Source: Cyclobacterium xiamenense (lineage in GTDB: Bacteria; Bacteroidota; Bacteroidia; Cytophagales; Cyclobacteriaceae). Taken from it: a DNA stretch of 64,000 nucleotides. The stretch lies in the NCBI RefSeq assembly GCF_009467825.1, contig NZ_WIOK01000002.1:1-64000 (forward strand). The letters run 5' to 3'. Each line of letters starts with the position of its first letter. The first letter of the stretch is position 1. The translations under genes and the position numbers were made by a program. Of this stretch, positions 18,424-27,087 are shown piece by piece. The notes under the pieces were generated by a model, which was not told the origin of the DNA, ran no database searches, and worked only from the letters and a program-made list of their open reading frames with translations.

Positions 18424-18452
18424 TTGAAAATGAGCCCCCTTTTCTATATTTG
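18424..18452 (+). promoter_or_regulatory. Promoter of the trp operon (Bacteroidota type)
   Basis: TTG at 18424-18426 (within TTTTG) is followed by an 18-nt spacer and an exact TAnnTTTG (TATATTTG, 18445-18452). Transcription would start only a few bases before the leader ATG at 18462, so the leader peptide would be almost leaderless. Confidence 0.75.
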
Positions 18453-18461
18453 CCCAACCTT

Positions 18462-18509
18462 ATGAAACAAACGAATCAAATTTGGTGGTGGCTTTCTTAC
18501 TTCTTTTAA
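18462..18509 (+). CDS. trpL: trp leader peptide
   Basis: This 15-codon open frame reads MKQTNQIWWWLSYFF, with three consecutive TGG Trp codons at 18483-18491 and a TAA stop at 18507-18509. It begins just downstream of the promoter and ends 50 nt before the left arm of the attenuator terminator. Leader peptides with adjacent Trp codons are the sensing part of ribosome-mediated trp attenuation. When charged tRNA-Trp is scarce the ribosome stalls on these codons and blocks the first RNA arm. It is too short for automatic calling. Only the sequence pattern supports it, but the pattern is specific. Confidence 0.85.
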   Translation: MKQTNQIWWWLSYFF

Positions 18510-18590
18510 AGGGAGAACAGCTATCCATTGCCCAAATTTGTTAGTGTAACGATACCATGGCTTGCTGGACTCCCGGCAAGCCTTTTTTTA
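18477..18590 (+). promoter_or_regulatory. trp operon attenuator: competing RNA structures
   Basis: Three pairings can be drawn. Arm 1 (18477-18485), partly inside the Trp codons, pairs perfectly over 9 bp with 18532-18540. An antiterminator can form between 18518-18530 and 18555-18567 (4 bp, mismatch, 1 bp, mismatch, 4 bp and an outer pair). The terminator stem joins 18559-18567 to 18574-18582 (9 bp including one G-T) and is followed by seven T. The antiterminator and terminator share the arm 18559-18567, so they exclude each other. The pairings were read by eye and no folding energies were computed. Confidence 0.8.
18559..18590 (+). terminator. Attenuator terminator before trpE
   Basis: A 9-bp stem with a 6-nt loop (18568-18573) is followed by T at 18583-18589. 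It lies 18 nt before the trpE ATG and is the output element of the trp attenuator. Confidence 0.85.
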
Positions 18591-18607
18591 TTTTAAACAC
18601 ACAGCAC

Positions 18608-20014
18608 ATGAAACCTATTCGCATCAATACCCGGTATAAAAAATTGCTGGCAGATACCATCACTCCGGTGAGTATTTACCTGCAAATTCGGGATAGGTAC
18701 CATAATACCATCCTGTTGGAAAGTTCGGATTACCATGGAAATGAAAACAGTTATTCCTACATCTGTTGTGAGCCGATCGCCTCTTTTTCGCTGATTAATA
18801 CCACAATCCGGCAATCGTTTCCAAATGGGCAGACCAGCCTCCGGGAGCTGGCAGCGGGGGAAAAGGTAATGGATGCCTTGCGGGCATTTTCCAATACCTT
18901 CCAGGAAGAGAAACTCGATTTCAAGTTTATCACCAACGGCTTGTTTGGCTACATTCAATACGATGCGGTAAGCCAGTTTGAAGACATCGATTTGCAGAAT
19001 ACGGAAACATCCCAGACGCCCCTGATTCACTATGCAGTGTACAAAAACATGATCGTGGTGGATCACTTTAAGAACGAACTGCACATCTTTGAACATTACC
19101 TGGAAGAAGAACCGGGGGAATCGGGTATCGCCAAAATCGAAATGATTCTTAATAATAAGAACATTCCGAGCTACGATTTTAAATTGGACGGGGAGGAACG
19201 CTCCAACTACACCGATGGAGAGTTTTTGGAGATTCTTGCCAAAGGGAGGGAGCATTGCTTCCGGGGAGATGTATTCCAGATTGTATTGTCACGGGCATTT
19301 TCCACCGGGTTCAAGGGAGATGAATTTAACGTGTATCGGGCACTGCGTTCCATAAACCCTTCTCCGTATTTGTTTTATTTCGATTACGGATCGTACAAGG
19401 TTTTTGGGAGTAGCCCCGAAGCGCAGATTGTGGTAAAAGGCAACAAGGCCACCATCTATCCCATCGCGGGTACGTTTAAACGTACCGGTAACGACGCCGC
19501 CGATGCGAAACTTGCCATCAAGCTGTACGACGACCCCAAAGAAAACTCGGAGCACGTTATGTTGGTGGACCTTGCCAGAAATGACCTCAGCCGTTCGTCC
19601 GAAAAAGTAAACGTGGAGGTATTCAAAGAAATTCAGTACTATTCACACGTAATTCATCTGGTATCCAAAGTAACCGGTGAGTTGCCCGAGGGAGCCAATC
19701 CACTTCAATTGGTGGCAGATACGTTTCCAGCCGGTACCCTTTCGGGAGCACCCAAATACCGGGCCATGGAGTTGATCGATTCCCTTGAAAACAAGGCCCG
19801 GAGGTTTTACGGTGGCGCCATCGGCTTTCTGGGTTTCAACGGGGATTTCAACCATGCCATCCTGATTCGTTCCTTCATCTCAGAAAACAACCAGTTGCGC
19901 TTTCAGGCAGGAGCAGGGGTGGTGGCCAAGTCTTCTATCGAAAGTGAACTTCAGGAAGTCAGCAACAAGCTGGAAGCTTTACGGGTAGCACTGAAGTCTG
20001 CCGAGGCGATTTAA
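18608..20014 (+). CDS. trpE: Anthranilate synthase component I
   Basis: This 468-residue enzyme makes anthranilate from chorismate, using ammonia delivered by TrpG. The N-terminal LLES motif (36-39) is the site where tryptophan binds for feedback inhibition. The C-terminal chorismate-binding domain carries GDVFQIVLSR, the PSPY segment, the PIAGT region and the TLSGAPK motif. I chose ATG 18608 because the longer in-frame reading from 18557 would be translated from inside the attenuator terminator. It is the first structural gene of the operon, controlled by the promoter and attenuator directly upstream; trpG follows after 23 bp. Confidence 0.96.
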   Translation: MKPIRINTRYKKLLADTITPVSIYLQIRDRYHNTILLESSDYHGNENSYSYICCEPIASFSLINTTIRQSFPNGQTSLRELAAGEKVMDALRAFSNTFQEEKLDFKFITNGLFGYIQYDAVSQFEDIDLQNTETSQTPLIHYAVYKNMIVVDHFKNELHIFEHYLEEEPGESGIAKIEMILNNKNIPSYDFKLDGEERSNYTDGEFLEILAKGREHCFRGDVFQIVLSRAFSTGFKGDEFNVYRALRSINPSPYLFYFDYGSYKVFGSSPEAQIVVKGNKATIYPIAGTFKRTGNDAADAKLAIKLYDDPKENSEHVMLVDLARNDLSRSSEKVNVEVFKEIQYYSHVIHLVSKVTGELPEGANPLQLVADTFPAGTLSGAPKYRAMELIDSLENKARRFYGGAIGFLGFNGDFNHAILIRSFISENNQLRFQAGAGVVAKSSIESELQEVSNKLEALRVALKSAEAI

Positions 20015-20037
20015 TTTTTATACGAAAACAACAGACA

Positions 20038-20601
20038 ATGAAAATACTGGTACTGGATAATTACGATTCCTTCACCTACAATCTGGTCTATATTCTCCGG
20101 GAATTGGGATGCGAGCTGGACATTTATAGAAACGACAAAATCAGCCTGGAAGCGGTGAATCACTACGACAAAATCCTGTTGTCACCCGGACCCGGCATTC
20201 CTTCGGAAGCCGGTATCATGCCCGAACTGATCAAGAAATACGCACCTACCAAGGACATACTGGGGGTCTGCCTGGGTCACCAGGCCATCGGTGAGGCCTT
20301 TGGGGGAGGATTGATAAACCTGAGCGAAGTCGTGCATGGAGTGGCCTCCAAAGTACGTATTCAACCGGACGCCTTATTCAAGGGACTGCCTGAGTTTTTT
20401 ACCGTGGGGAGGTACCACAGCTGGGTCATTGACGAAACGCTGCTACCTTCGGAGCTGGAAGTTATTGCCAAAACCCCCGACGGCCAAATCATGGCCGTCA
20501 GGCACAACAGCTACCGGGTCAAGGGCCTGCAATTTCACCCGGAAAGCATTCTGACCGAACATGGCGTAGAGATCATCAAAAACTGGATTGACGGAGAATA
20601 A
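20038..20601 (+). CDS. trpG: Anthranilate synthase component II (glutamine amidotransferase)
   Basis: This 187-residue class I glutamine amidotransferase releases ammonia from glutamine for TrpE. The catalytic triad is visible: Cys78 in GVCLGHQ, and His167 and Glu169 in FHPES. The oxyanion region SPGPGIP is at about 49-55. The length is usual for a stand-alone TrpG that is not fused to TrpD. In some bacteria this subunit also serves folate synthesis as PabA, and the position inside the trp operon does not exclude that. It lies 23 bp after trpE and 11 bp before trpD. Confidence 0.95.
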   Translation: MKILVLDNYDSFTYNLVYILRELGCELDIYRNDKISLEAVNHYDKILLSPGPGIPSEAGIMPELIKKYAPTKDILGVCLGHQAIGEAFGGGLINLSEVVHGVASKVRIQPDALFKGLPEFFTVGRYHSWVIDETLLPSELEVIAKTPDGQIMAVRHNSYRVKGLQFHPESILTEHGVEIIKNWIDGE

Positions 20602-20612
20602 ACGATTGGACA

Positions 20613-21623
20613 ATGAAAGATATTCTGAATCACCTGATTGAACACAAAACCCTGAATAAGGAACAGGCGAAAGGGGTCCTGAAAGAAATGACTTCCGGAG
20701 AGGTCAACCAAAGCCAGATGGCTGCCTTTTTGACTATATTCATGATGCGTAGCGTTCGTGTAGAGGAGCTGATGGGATTTCGAGAGGCCATGTTGGAACG
20801 GTGCATTCCGGTGGATATTCCCGAATACGGCGCCATCGATCTTTGCGGTACCGGAGGCGACGGCAAAGATACCTTTAATATTTCCACGCTGGCTTCCTTT
20901 ATTGTGGCTGGTGCGGGACAGCCGGTCGCCAAGCATGGGAACGTGGGGGTGTCCTCGGTTTGTGGCTCCTCCAATCTGCTGGCCCATTTTGGCTACGAGT
21001 TTACCAACGACCCGGACAAACTAAAAAGCAGTCTGGATCGGGCCGGAATCTGTTTTCTGCACGCGCCGTTGTTTCATCCCGCCATGAAATACGTAGGGCC
21101 GGTACGCAAGGAGTTGGGTGTAAAGACGTTTTTTAACATGCTGGGCCCGATGGTGAATCCCAGTTTTCCAAAAAAACAACTGGTGGGGGTCTTTAGCCTG
21201 GAACTAGCCCGTTTATACGGGTACCTTTACCAAAACAACGAGGTGCAGTTTAGCATCCTGCACGCACTCGACGGCTACGACGAAATATCCCTCACCGGTG
21301 ACCTAAAGTGGATTTCCAATGGGGGAGAGCGCGTAGTTAGCCCAGGGGAACTTGGTTTTGAAACCCTATCTCCGGAATCCATCGTGGGAGGCAGTACCGT
21401 GGAAGAATCCGCCAAAATCTTCCTGGAAATCCTGCAAGGGAAAGGCAGCCCGGCACAGGATGCCGTGGTGATCGCCAATGCCGCTGCGGCGCTGCTGACC
21501 GCCAAGCCGGAATGGACCTTTTTAAAAGCAAAGGAAGTGGCGACCGAAACCCTTAAAAACGGTACGGCTTTTTCCGTGTTCAAGAAATTAGTCGACCCCC
21601 AAACGTCTATTACAACGAGTTGA
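20613..21623 (+). CDS. trpD: Anthranilate phosphoribosyltransferase
   Basis: This 336-residue enzyme joins anthranilate to phosphoribosyl pyrophosphate. It has the N-terminal helical domain and the glycine-rich PRPP motif CGTGGDGKDTFNIST (about 73-87). The KHGNVGVSS segment (about 109-117) and the anthranilate-contacting arginine region near 165-170 are also present. The length matches free-standing TrpD. It is the third trp gene and is separated from trpC by a single base. Confidence 0.96.
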   Translation: MKDILNHLIEHKTLNKEQAKGVLKEMTSGEVNQSQMAAFLTIFMMRSVRVEELMGFREAMLERCIPVDIPEYGAIDLCGTGGDGKDTFNISTLASFIVAGAGQPVAKHGNVGVSSVCGSSNLLAHFGYEFTNDPDKLKSSLDRAGICFLHAPLFHPAMKYVGPVRKELGVKTFFNMLGPMVNPSFPKKQLVGVFSLELARLYGYLYQNNEVQFSILHALDGYDEISLTGDLKWISNGGERVVSPGELGFETLSPESIVGGSTVEESAKIFLEILQGKGSPAQDAVVIANAAAALLTAKPEWTFLKAKEVATETLKNGTAFSVFKKLVDPQTSITTS

Positions 21624-21624
21624 T

Positions 21625-22446
21625 ATGAATATACTGGATACCATTATTGCCCGTAAAAAAGAAGAAGTAGCGGAGAAGAAGGCACTTTACCCCGAAAAAT
21701 TGCTGGAAAAAAGCCTGTTCTTTGGAAGCCCGGTGGTTTCCATGAAAAAATACGTGAGAGACCCGGAAAAAACCGGAATCATCGCCGAATTCAAAAGAAA
21801 ATCTCCCTCCAAAGGGTGGATCAATCCGAGCGCATCCGTCGAAAAAACCACCATCGGATACATGCAAGCAGGGGCTTCTGCACTGTCCGTATTGACCGAT
21901 AGCACCTTTTTTGGAGGATCAGAAGAGGACCTGAAACAGGCGCGAAAGTTCAATTATTGCCCCCTCCTCCGTAAGGATTTTATGGTGGACGAATACCAAT
22001 TGATCGAATCCCGCTCATTGGGAGCAGACTGCATTTTATTGATAGCAGCCGCGCTATCGGCCCAGGAAATCAGGAAACTGGCGGCTTTCGCCAAGGACCT
22101 GGGGATGGAAGTGTTGCTCGAAGTCCATAATCGGGAGGAACTGGACGCTTCACTAAACGAATACGTCGACCTGGTGGGGGTGAATAACCGTAACCTGAAA
22201 ACCTTTGAGGTAAGCGTGGAAACTTCCCTGGAGTTGATTCAGCGCATTCCTGAATCCTACGTTCGGATTTCGGAAAGCGGACTGTCTGAGCCGGCTACCC
22301 TGGTGCAGTTAAAGCAGGCGGGTTTTGACGGATTTCTTATTGGTGAAAACTTCATGAAAACCATCCGACCCCATCAGGCGGCGTACAATTTTATGAATCA
22401 TTACCGGAAATTACTGAAACCTGTAACCGAAGCAAAGAACCCGTGA
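21625..22446 (+). CDS. trpC: Indole-3-glycerol phosphate synthase
   Basis: This 273-residue TIM-barrel enzyme converts carboxyphenylaminodeoxyribulose phosphate to indoleglycerol phosphate. The characteristic AEFKRKSPSKGWI motif (about 54-66) with the catalytic lysine is present. So are LLRKDFMVDEYQ (about 113-124) and the phosphate-binding SESGL and GENFM segments near the C-terminus. It is not fused to TrpF. The trpF start codon overlaps its stop codon (GTGA), indicating coupled translation. Confidence 0.96.
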   Translation: MNILDTIIARKKEEVAEKKALYPEKLLEKSLFFGSPVVSMKKYVRDPEKTGIIAEFKRKSPSKGWINPSASVEKTTIGYMQAGASALSVLTDSTFFGGSEEDLKQARKFNYCPLLRKDFMVDEYQLIESRSLGADCILLIAAALSAQEIRKLAAFAKDLGMEVLLEVHNREELDASLNEYVDLVGVNNRNLKTFEVSVETSLELIQRIPESYVRISESGLSEPATLVQLKQAGFDGFLIGENFMKTIRPHQAAYNFMNHYRKLLKPVTEAKNP

Positions 22447-23096
22447 TTATCAAAGTCTGTGGAATGGCCGAACCCGCTAATATTCGGGGACTTGTGGACC
22501 TACAGCTGGTAGACTGGATGGGTATGATATTTTATCCCCCTTCCCGGCGATACCTGCCAGGATTCCAGGTAGCCCCGGAATTTTACCGGAACATTGTCCT
22601 GCCGAAAGTAGGGGTGTTTGTCAATGCCAGTGCTGCGGAGATACAGGAGGCAGCGACCACCTATGGGCTGGATCGCGTTCAACTTCATGGAGACGAAAGC
22701 CCGGAGCAGGTCAGAGAGGTCAAACAGCAAACAGGGCTGCCGGTAATCAAAGTATTGCGGATCGGTGCGGATTGGGCCTGGGAGGGGCTCGAAAATTACG
22801 AAGAGCCGGTGGATTTTTTTCTCTTGGATACGGATGGTCCTTCCTACGGAGGTACCGGGCATCGATTTAATTGGGGAATCGGTAAACAATATCCCTTCCA
22901 CAAACCGTTTTTACTGAGCGGTGGCATTCAGGAGGATCATGTGGACGAATTGGTGGATCTGTACCGCTCCTGTCCGCAGATGGCGGGAATCGATATCAAC
23001 TCAAAATTTGAGCTGCGACCGGGAGTAAAAAACCTGGACCTGATCCGGATATTTGCCAGCAAAATCAGACAACAACTTGAAAAAACGAACGAATAA
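22443..23096 (+). CDS. trpF: Phosphoribosylanthranilate isomerase
   Basis: This 217-residue TIM-barrel enzyme carries out the Amadori rearrangement of phosphoribosylanthranilate. The opening IIKVCGMAEP contains the catalytic cysteine of the KxCG motif. The Asp general-acid region (FLLDTDGPSYGGTGHRFNW, near 123-141) and the closing GIDINSKFE segment (about 182-190) are present. It starts with GTG at 22443, overlapping the trpC stop by 4 nt. Three adjacent glycines in the phosphate region fit the family. Confidence 0.93.
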   Translation: MIIKVCGMAEPANIRGLVDLQLVDWMGMIFYPPSRRYLPGFQVAPEFYRNIVLPKVGVFVNASAAEIQEAATTYGLDRVQLHGDESPEQVREVKQQTGLPVIKVLRIGADWAWEGLENYEEPVDFFLLDTDGPSYGGTGHRFNWGIGKQYPFHKPFLLSGGIQEDHVDELVDLYRSCPQMAGIDINSKFELRPGVKNLDLIRIFASKIRQQLEKTNE

Positions 23097-24287
23097 ATGG
23101 AAAGAGCGATGATAAAAGTAGACGAAAATGGATTCTATGGGCAGTTTGGGGGTGCCTTTATCCCAGAGATGTTGTATCCCAACATCGAAGAACTACGGGA
23201 GAATTACGAAGCAATCATGGCCACTCCTGCTTTTCGGCAGGAATTTGATTCTCTCCTCAAAGATTACGTGGGCAGACCCACCCCTTTGTTTCTGGCGCAA
23301 CGGTTGTCAGAAAAGTACGGGGCCAAGATCTACCTGAAGCGAGAGGACCTTTGCCACACGGGCGCACACAAGATCAACAATACCGTGGGACAGATCATAC
23401 TGGCCAAAAAACTAAACAAAAAGCGTATCATCGCCGAAACCGGTGCCGGTCAGCATGGAGTAGCCACGGCTACGGTCTGCGCCCTTATGGGGATGGAATG
23501 TACGGTATACATGGGAGCGGTGGACATGGAGCGGCAAAAGCCCAACGTGGAGCGCATGCGCATCCTGGGTGCCAAGGTGGTGCCCGCCAATTCCGGAAGC
23601 AAGACCCTAAAAGATGCCACCAACGAGGCCATGCGTCAATGGATCAACAATCCGGTAGATACGCATTACATCATTGGTTCCGTGGTCGGGCCGCACCCCT
23701 ATCCGGAAATGGTCGCCCGCTTTCAATCCGTGATTTCGGAGGAGATGAAGTGGCAACTCCAGGAAAAAGAAGGCAGAGAAAACCCCGATCTCGTGATTGC
23801 CTGCGTGGGAGGAGGAAGCAACGCGGCCGGTTCGTTTTACCACTACTACAACGAGCCTTCGGTTCGTCTGATTGCCGTAGAAGCAGCCGGAATGGGCATC
23901 ACTTCAGGCAGGTCGGCCGCCACTACTACTCTCGGTAAACCGGGTATTCTGCATGGGAGTAAAACACTGCTGATGCAAACCGATGACGGTCAGGTAGTGG
24001 AACCGCATAGTATTTCGGCAGGGCTGGACTATCCGGGGATCGGGCCGGTACACGCCCACTTGTTTGATTCCGGTAGGGGAGAGTTTGTGGCCGTAGAAGA
24101 CGAGCACGCCATGCAGTCAGGAATCGAAGTGAGTCGTTTGGAGGGCATTATTCCGGCCATCGAATCGGCCCATGCGTTTTCCGCTCTGAATCAGATCCAC
24201 TACGAGCCAACCGATGTGATCGTCATTAATCTCTCGGGCAGGGGAGACAAAGATTTGGAAACCTACATTAAATGGGGAAATTACTAG
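23097..24287 (+). CDS. trpB: Tryptophan synthase beta chain
   Basis: This 396-residue PLP enzyme condenses indole with serine. Lys92 in HTGAHKINN is the Schiff-base lysine, and the PLP phosphate loop [10 protein letters not shown] lies near 233-242. The alpha-subunit contact region and the monovalent-cation site are in normal places. It belongs to the usual TrpB1 type. It starts directly after the trpF stop (TAA then ATG); an in-frame ATG at 23109 is an alternative. The trpA frame begins before or just after its stop. Confidence 0.96.
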   Translation: MERAMIKVDENGFYGQFGGAFIPEMLYPNIEELRENYEAIMATPAFRQEFDSLLKDYVGRPTPLFLAQRLSEKYGAKIYLKREDLCHTGAHKINNTVGQIILAKKLNKKRIIAETGAGQHGVATATVCALMGMECTVYMGAVDMERQKPNVERMRILGAKVVPANSGSKTLKDATNEAMRQWINNPVDTHYIIGSVVGPHPYPEMVARFQSVISEEMKWQLQEKEGRENPDLVIACVGGGSNAAGSFYHYYNEPSVRLIAVEAAGMGITSGRSAATTTLGKPGILHGSKTLLMQTDDGQVVEPHSISAGLDYPGIGPVHAHLFDSGRGEFVAVEDEHAMQSGIEVSRLEGIIPAIESAHAFSALNQIHYEPTDVIVINLSGRGDKDLETYIKWGNY

Positions 24288-24292
24288 CAGTT

Positions 24293-25066
24293 ATGAATCG
24301 TATAGACGAATTATTTAAACAAAAAAAGGAGCGTATTTTATCCATCTATTTTACGGCAGGGTTTCCGCAACTTGACGATACGGTGTCGATCATGGAGGCC
24401 ATACAGGCGGCGGGGGCTAATATCATTGAGATAGGGGTGCCCTATTCGGATCCCATAGCCGATGGTCCCACGATACAGGAAAGCAATAACCAGGCCTTGA
24501 AGAACGGCATGACCCTGAAGGTTCTTTTTGAACAATTAAAGGGGTTTCGGGAACGCATACACATCCCGGTGATTCTCATGGGATACCTAAACCCCGTGGT
24601 GCAATACGGCATGGAGGCCTTTTGTAAAACCTGCAAGGAGGTGGGCATCGACGGGCTAATCTTACCGGATTTACCCATGCAACAGTACCTGACAGAGTAC
24701 AAGCATACATTCGATGCCTACGACTTGCGCAATACCTTCCTTATTTCTCCCCAGACTTCGGAAGCCAGAATCCGTCAAATAGACCAGCACACGGATGGAT
24801 TTATTTACATGGTTTCTTCGGCCAGCATCACCGGAGCGAAAAAAGAGGTGAGCCCGGAACAAATTGCCTATTTTGAGCGGGTGAAGGCCATGAACCTGAA
24901 AAATCCCCGCTTGATAGGCTTTGGAATCTCCGACAAGCCTTCCTTCCAAACAGCAGCTGCCCATTCGCATGGGGCTATCATCGGCAGTGCCTTTATCAAC
25001 GTACTACGCGAATCAACAAATTTAAAAGAGGACATTCAGGAATACATTCAAGGAATACTAGCATGA
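24293..25066 (+). CDS. trpA: Tryptophan synthase alpha chain
   Basis: This 257-residue TIM-barrel subunit cleaves indoleglycerol phosphate and passes indole to TrpB through the intersubunit tunnel. The catalytic Glu sits in NIIEIGVPYSDP (about 44-55). The catalytic Asp lies in the GLILPDLP loop near residue 127. The phosphate-binding GFGIS is present towards the end. I preferred ATG 24293, giving the usual MNRIDELF start, over ATG 24272, which overlaps trpB. The aroF start overlaps its stop by 4 nt (ATGA). Confidence 0.95.
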   Translation: MNRIDELFKQKKERILSIYFTAGFPQLDDTVSIMEAIQAAGANIIEIGVPYSDPIADGPTIQESNNQALKNGMTLKVLFEQLKGFRERIHIPVILMGYLNPVVQYGMEAFCKTCKEVGIDGLILPDLPMQQYLTEYKHTFDAYDLRNTFLISPQTSEARIRQIDQHTDGFIYMVSSASITGAKKEVSPEQIAYFERVKAMNLKNPRLIGFGISDKPSFQTAAAHSHGAIIGSAFINVLRESTNLKEDIQEYIQGILA

Positions 25067-26082
25067 TTATTCAGCTCAAACAAGACATCCCTTCCGTACA
25101 AAAAGAAACCCTGATCGAGAAAGTAAATGGGTTGGGCTACACCGTCACGGAAGTGAAAACGCAGGTAGGCGCTTACCTGATCGGCATTGGGAAGAAAGCA
25201 TTTGATATCCGAAAAATCGGTGCGTTGGATGGGATTCAGGACATTCACATCGTTTCGGACGAATACAAACTGGTTTCGAAAAAATGGAAAGTCAAGCCCA
25301 CCAGCATCGACCTGGGCGATGGCATTGCGATCAAAGATGGCGACATGGCCATCATTACCGGGCCCTGCTCCATCGAGTCGGAGGAGCAAATCGTAAAGGT
25401 GATCGAACACATGAAGGAAAATAACCTGACCATGATGCGGGGAGGGGTATTTAAACCCAGAAGCAGTCCCTATGCGTTTAGAGGATTGGGCATGGAAGGG
25501 CTCAAGCTTTGGTACCGGTTGGCGAAAGAGGCCGGCATTAAGATCGTGACGGAAGTCATGCAGGTGTCCCAAATCGAAGAGATGTATGACTATGTGGATG
25601 TATTTCAAGTTGGGGCGAGAAACACACAAAATTTCAATTTGTTGGATGAATTGGGTAAGGTGGATAAGGCCGTTTTGATAAAACGGGGCATTTCCGGTAC
25701 CATAGAGGAATTGTTGCAATCCGCCGAATACGTGTTTTCCGGAGGAAACGAGAAACTGATCCTCTGCGAACGTGGCATCCGTACCTACGAAAAAGCCAGC
25801 AGAAACACCTTGGATCTAAACGCCGTTCCTATTCTTAAATCCAAATCGCACCTGCCGGTGGTGGTGGATCCCTCGCACGGTATTGGTATCCGTGAATTTG
25901 TACCTCAAATGGCGCTGGCAGGCGTCATGGCAGGAGCAGATGGCATCATTTATGAATCCCACGAAAACCCCGATAAGGCCTATTCGGACGGACAGCAGAC
26001 ACTTAATTTTGCGCAAAGTTCCCTGCTGGCCGAGCAAATCCGGAAAATATTTGCCATGAGAAAAACCTTCGACCTGTTGTAG
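25063..26082 (+). CDS. aroF: 3-deoxy-7-phosphoheptulonate synthase (DAHP synthase, type I beta)
   Basis: This 339-residue enzyme performs the first step of the shikimate pathway, joining phosphoenolpyruvate and erythrose-4-phosphate. An N-terminal regulatory ferredoxin-like/ACT-like domain (about 1-70) precedes the barrel. The barrel carries the motifs GPCSIES (about 101-107), GGVFKPRSSPYAF (about 127-139) and the metal site DPSHGIG near 267-273. No chorismate mutase domain is fused. Its 4-nt overlap with trpA places it in the trp operon, so the tryptophan attenuator would also control entry of carbon into the common aromatic pathway. Confidence 0.94.
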   Translation: MIIQLKQDIPSVQKETLIEKVNGLGYTVTEVKTQVGAYLIGIGKKAFDIRKIGALDGIQDIHIVSDEYKLVSKKWKVKPTSIDLGDGIAIKDGDMAIITGPCSIESEEQIVKVIEHMKENNLTMMRGGVFKPRSSPYAFRGLGMEGLKLWYRLAKEAGIKIVTEVMQVSQIEEMYDYVDVFQVGARNTQNFNLLDELGKVDKAVLIKRGISGTIEELLQSAEYVFSGGNEKLILCERGIRTYEKASRNTLDLNAVPILKSKSHLPVVVDPSHGIGIREFVPQMALAGVMAGADGIIYESHENPDKAYSDGQQTLNFAQSSLLAEQIRKIFAMRKTFDLL

Positions 26083-26237
26083 CAGACCTGCGCAATGTGG
26101 ATCGTCCTTGAAACCGAAAAATAAAGGTACCATGGAAACAGAACGGGAATTTATCCGTTAGCTAATTGAAGGGAAGAGCCCCACTGAAAAAATAATCGCC
26201 GCAGTTAGTTAGGTAAACGCCCTGTCGAAAATCCCAG

Positions 26238-27023
26238 ATGACTACCATGACCGATTCACCATCGCCGACCAATTTTTCCGACCCACGATTGAAACCCCTG
26301 CATCAGGAATACGGGGCCTACACCTCGGAGGATTTTCAGGTGTGGAAAATTCTTTTTGAACGGCAATACAAAAACCTACCCGGAGCAGCGTCTCGCAAGT
26401 TTTTGGAAGGACTGGGCATAATCGGTTTTACAGCCCACCGCATTGCCAACTTTGCGGAGGCAAACGAGCGGTTGGGAGCCGCTACCGGTTGGTCCATCCA
26501 GGTAGTTCCCGGATTGATCGATGACGATTTGTTTTTTGGCTTGCTGCATCAGCGCCGGTTTCCGGCGTCTACCTGGCTACGTTCGTTGGAGCAGTTGGAT
26601 TATTTGCAGGAACCGGATATGTTTCACGACGCCTTTGCCCACCTGCCCTTGTTGACTGACCCTGCCTACGCGCGGTTTTTACAAGATTTGGCAGGGATTG
26701 CATTGAAGCACCTGGACAACCCCCTGGCGATCGACCTACTTTCCAGGGTCTACTGGTATACCATCGAATTTGGGCTGATCCGGGAAGCTGGACAGGTAAA
26801 GGTTTATGGTGCGGGTATCCTTAGTTCGGCAGGCGAGACGCAGTTTTCCCTTTCCGACGAGCCCCGTCACCTGCAATACGATGTGGAGGAAATCCTGAAT
26901 ACGCCCTATTGGAAAAACAAATTTCAGGAGAGGTATTTTATCATCGATAGTTTTGAAGACCTCTACACGTCCATTCCATTGATTGAAGAAAAATTGGGCG
27001 AACTTCTTGAGAAAGCAGGTTAA
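26238..27023 (+). CDS. phhA: Phenylalanine 4-monooxygenase
   Basis: This 261-residue monomeric aromatic amino acid hydroxylase is of the bacterial length and has no N-terminal ACT domain. The iron ligands are His130 and His135 in HDAFAH and Glu177 in YWYTIEFGL. It would convert phenylalanine to tyrosine with a tetrahydropterin cofactor. It lies 155 bp after aroF in the same direction. No terminator was seen between them, so read-through from the trp operon is possible. The start could be ATG 26238 or the second Met three codons later. Confidence 0.95.
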   Translation: MTTMTDSPSPTNFSDPRLKPLHQEYGAYTSEDFQVWKILFERQYKNLPGAASRKFLEGLGIIGFTAHRIANFAEANERLGAATGWSIQVVPGLIDDDLFFGLLHQRRFPASTWLRSLEQLDYLQEPDMFHDAFAHLPLLTDPAYARFLQDLAGIALKHLDNPLAIDLLSRVYWYTIEFGLIREAGQVKVYGAGILSSAGETQFSLSDEPRHLQYDVEEILNTPYWKNKFQERYFIIDSFEDLYTSIPLIEEKLGELLEKAG

Positions 27024-27087
27024 ATTTCGAAAGATTTTCAGTATTCTTGGTTTGGAAACCTAATGCGACCAAACCAGTAGCCTTCGT

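Noticed and set aside
18557..18607. In-frame extension of trpE starting at 18557
   Set aside because: The start lies inside the attenuator terminator and the added residues are not like TrpE; ATG 18608 fits the family.
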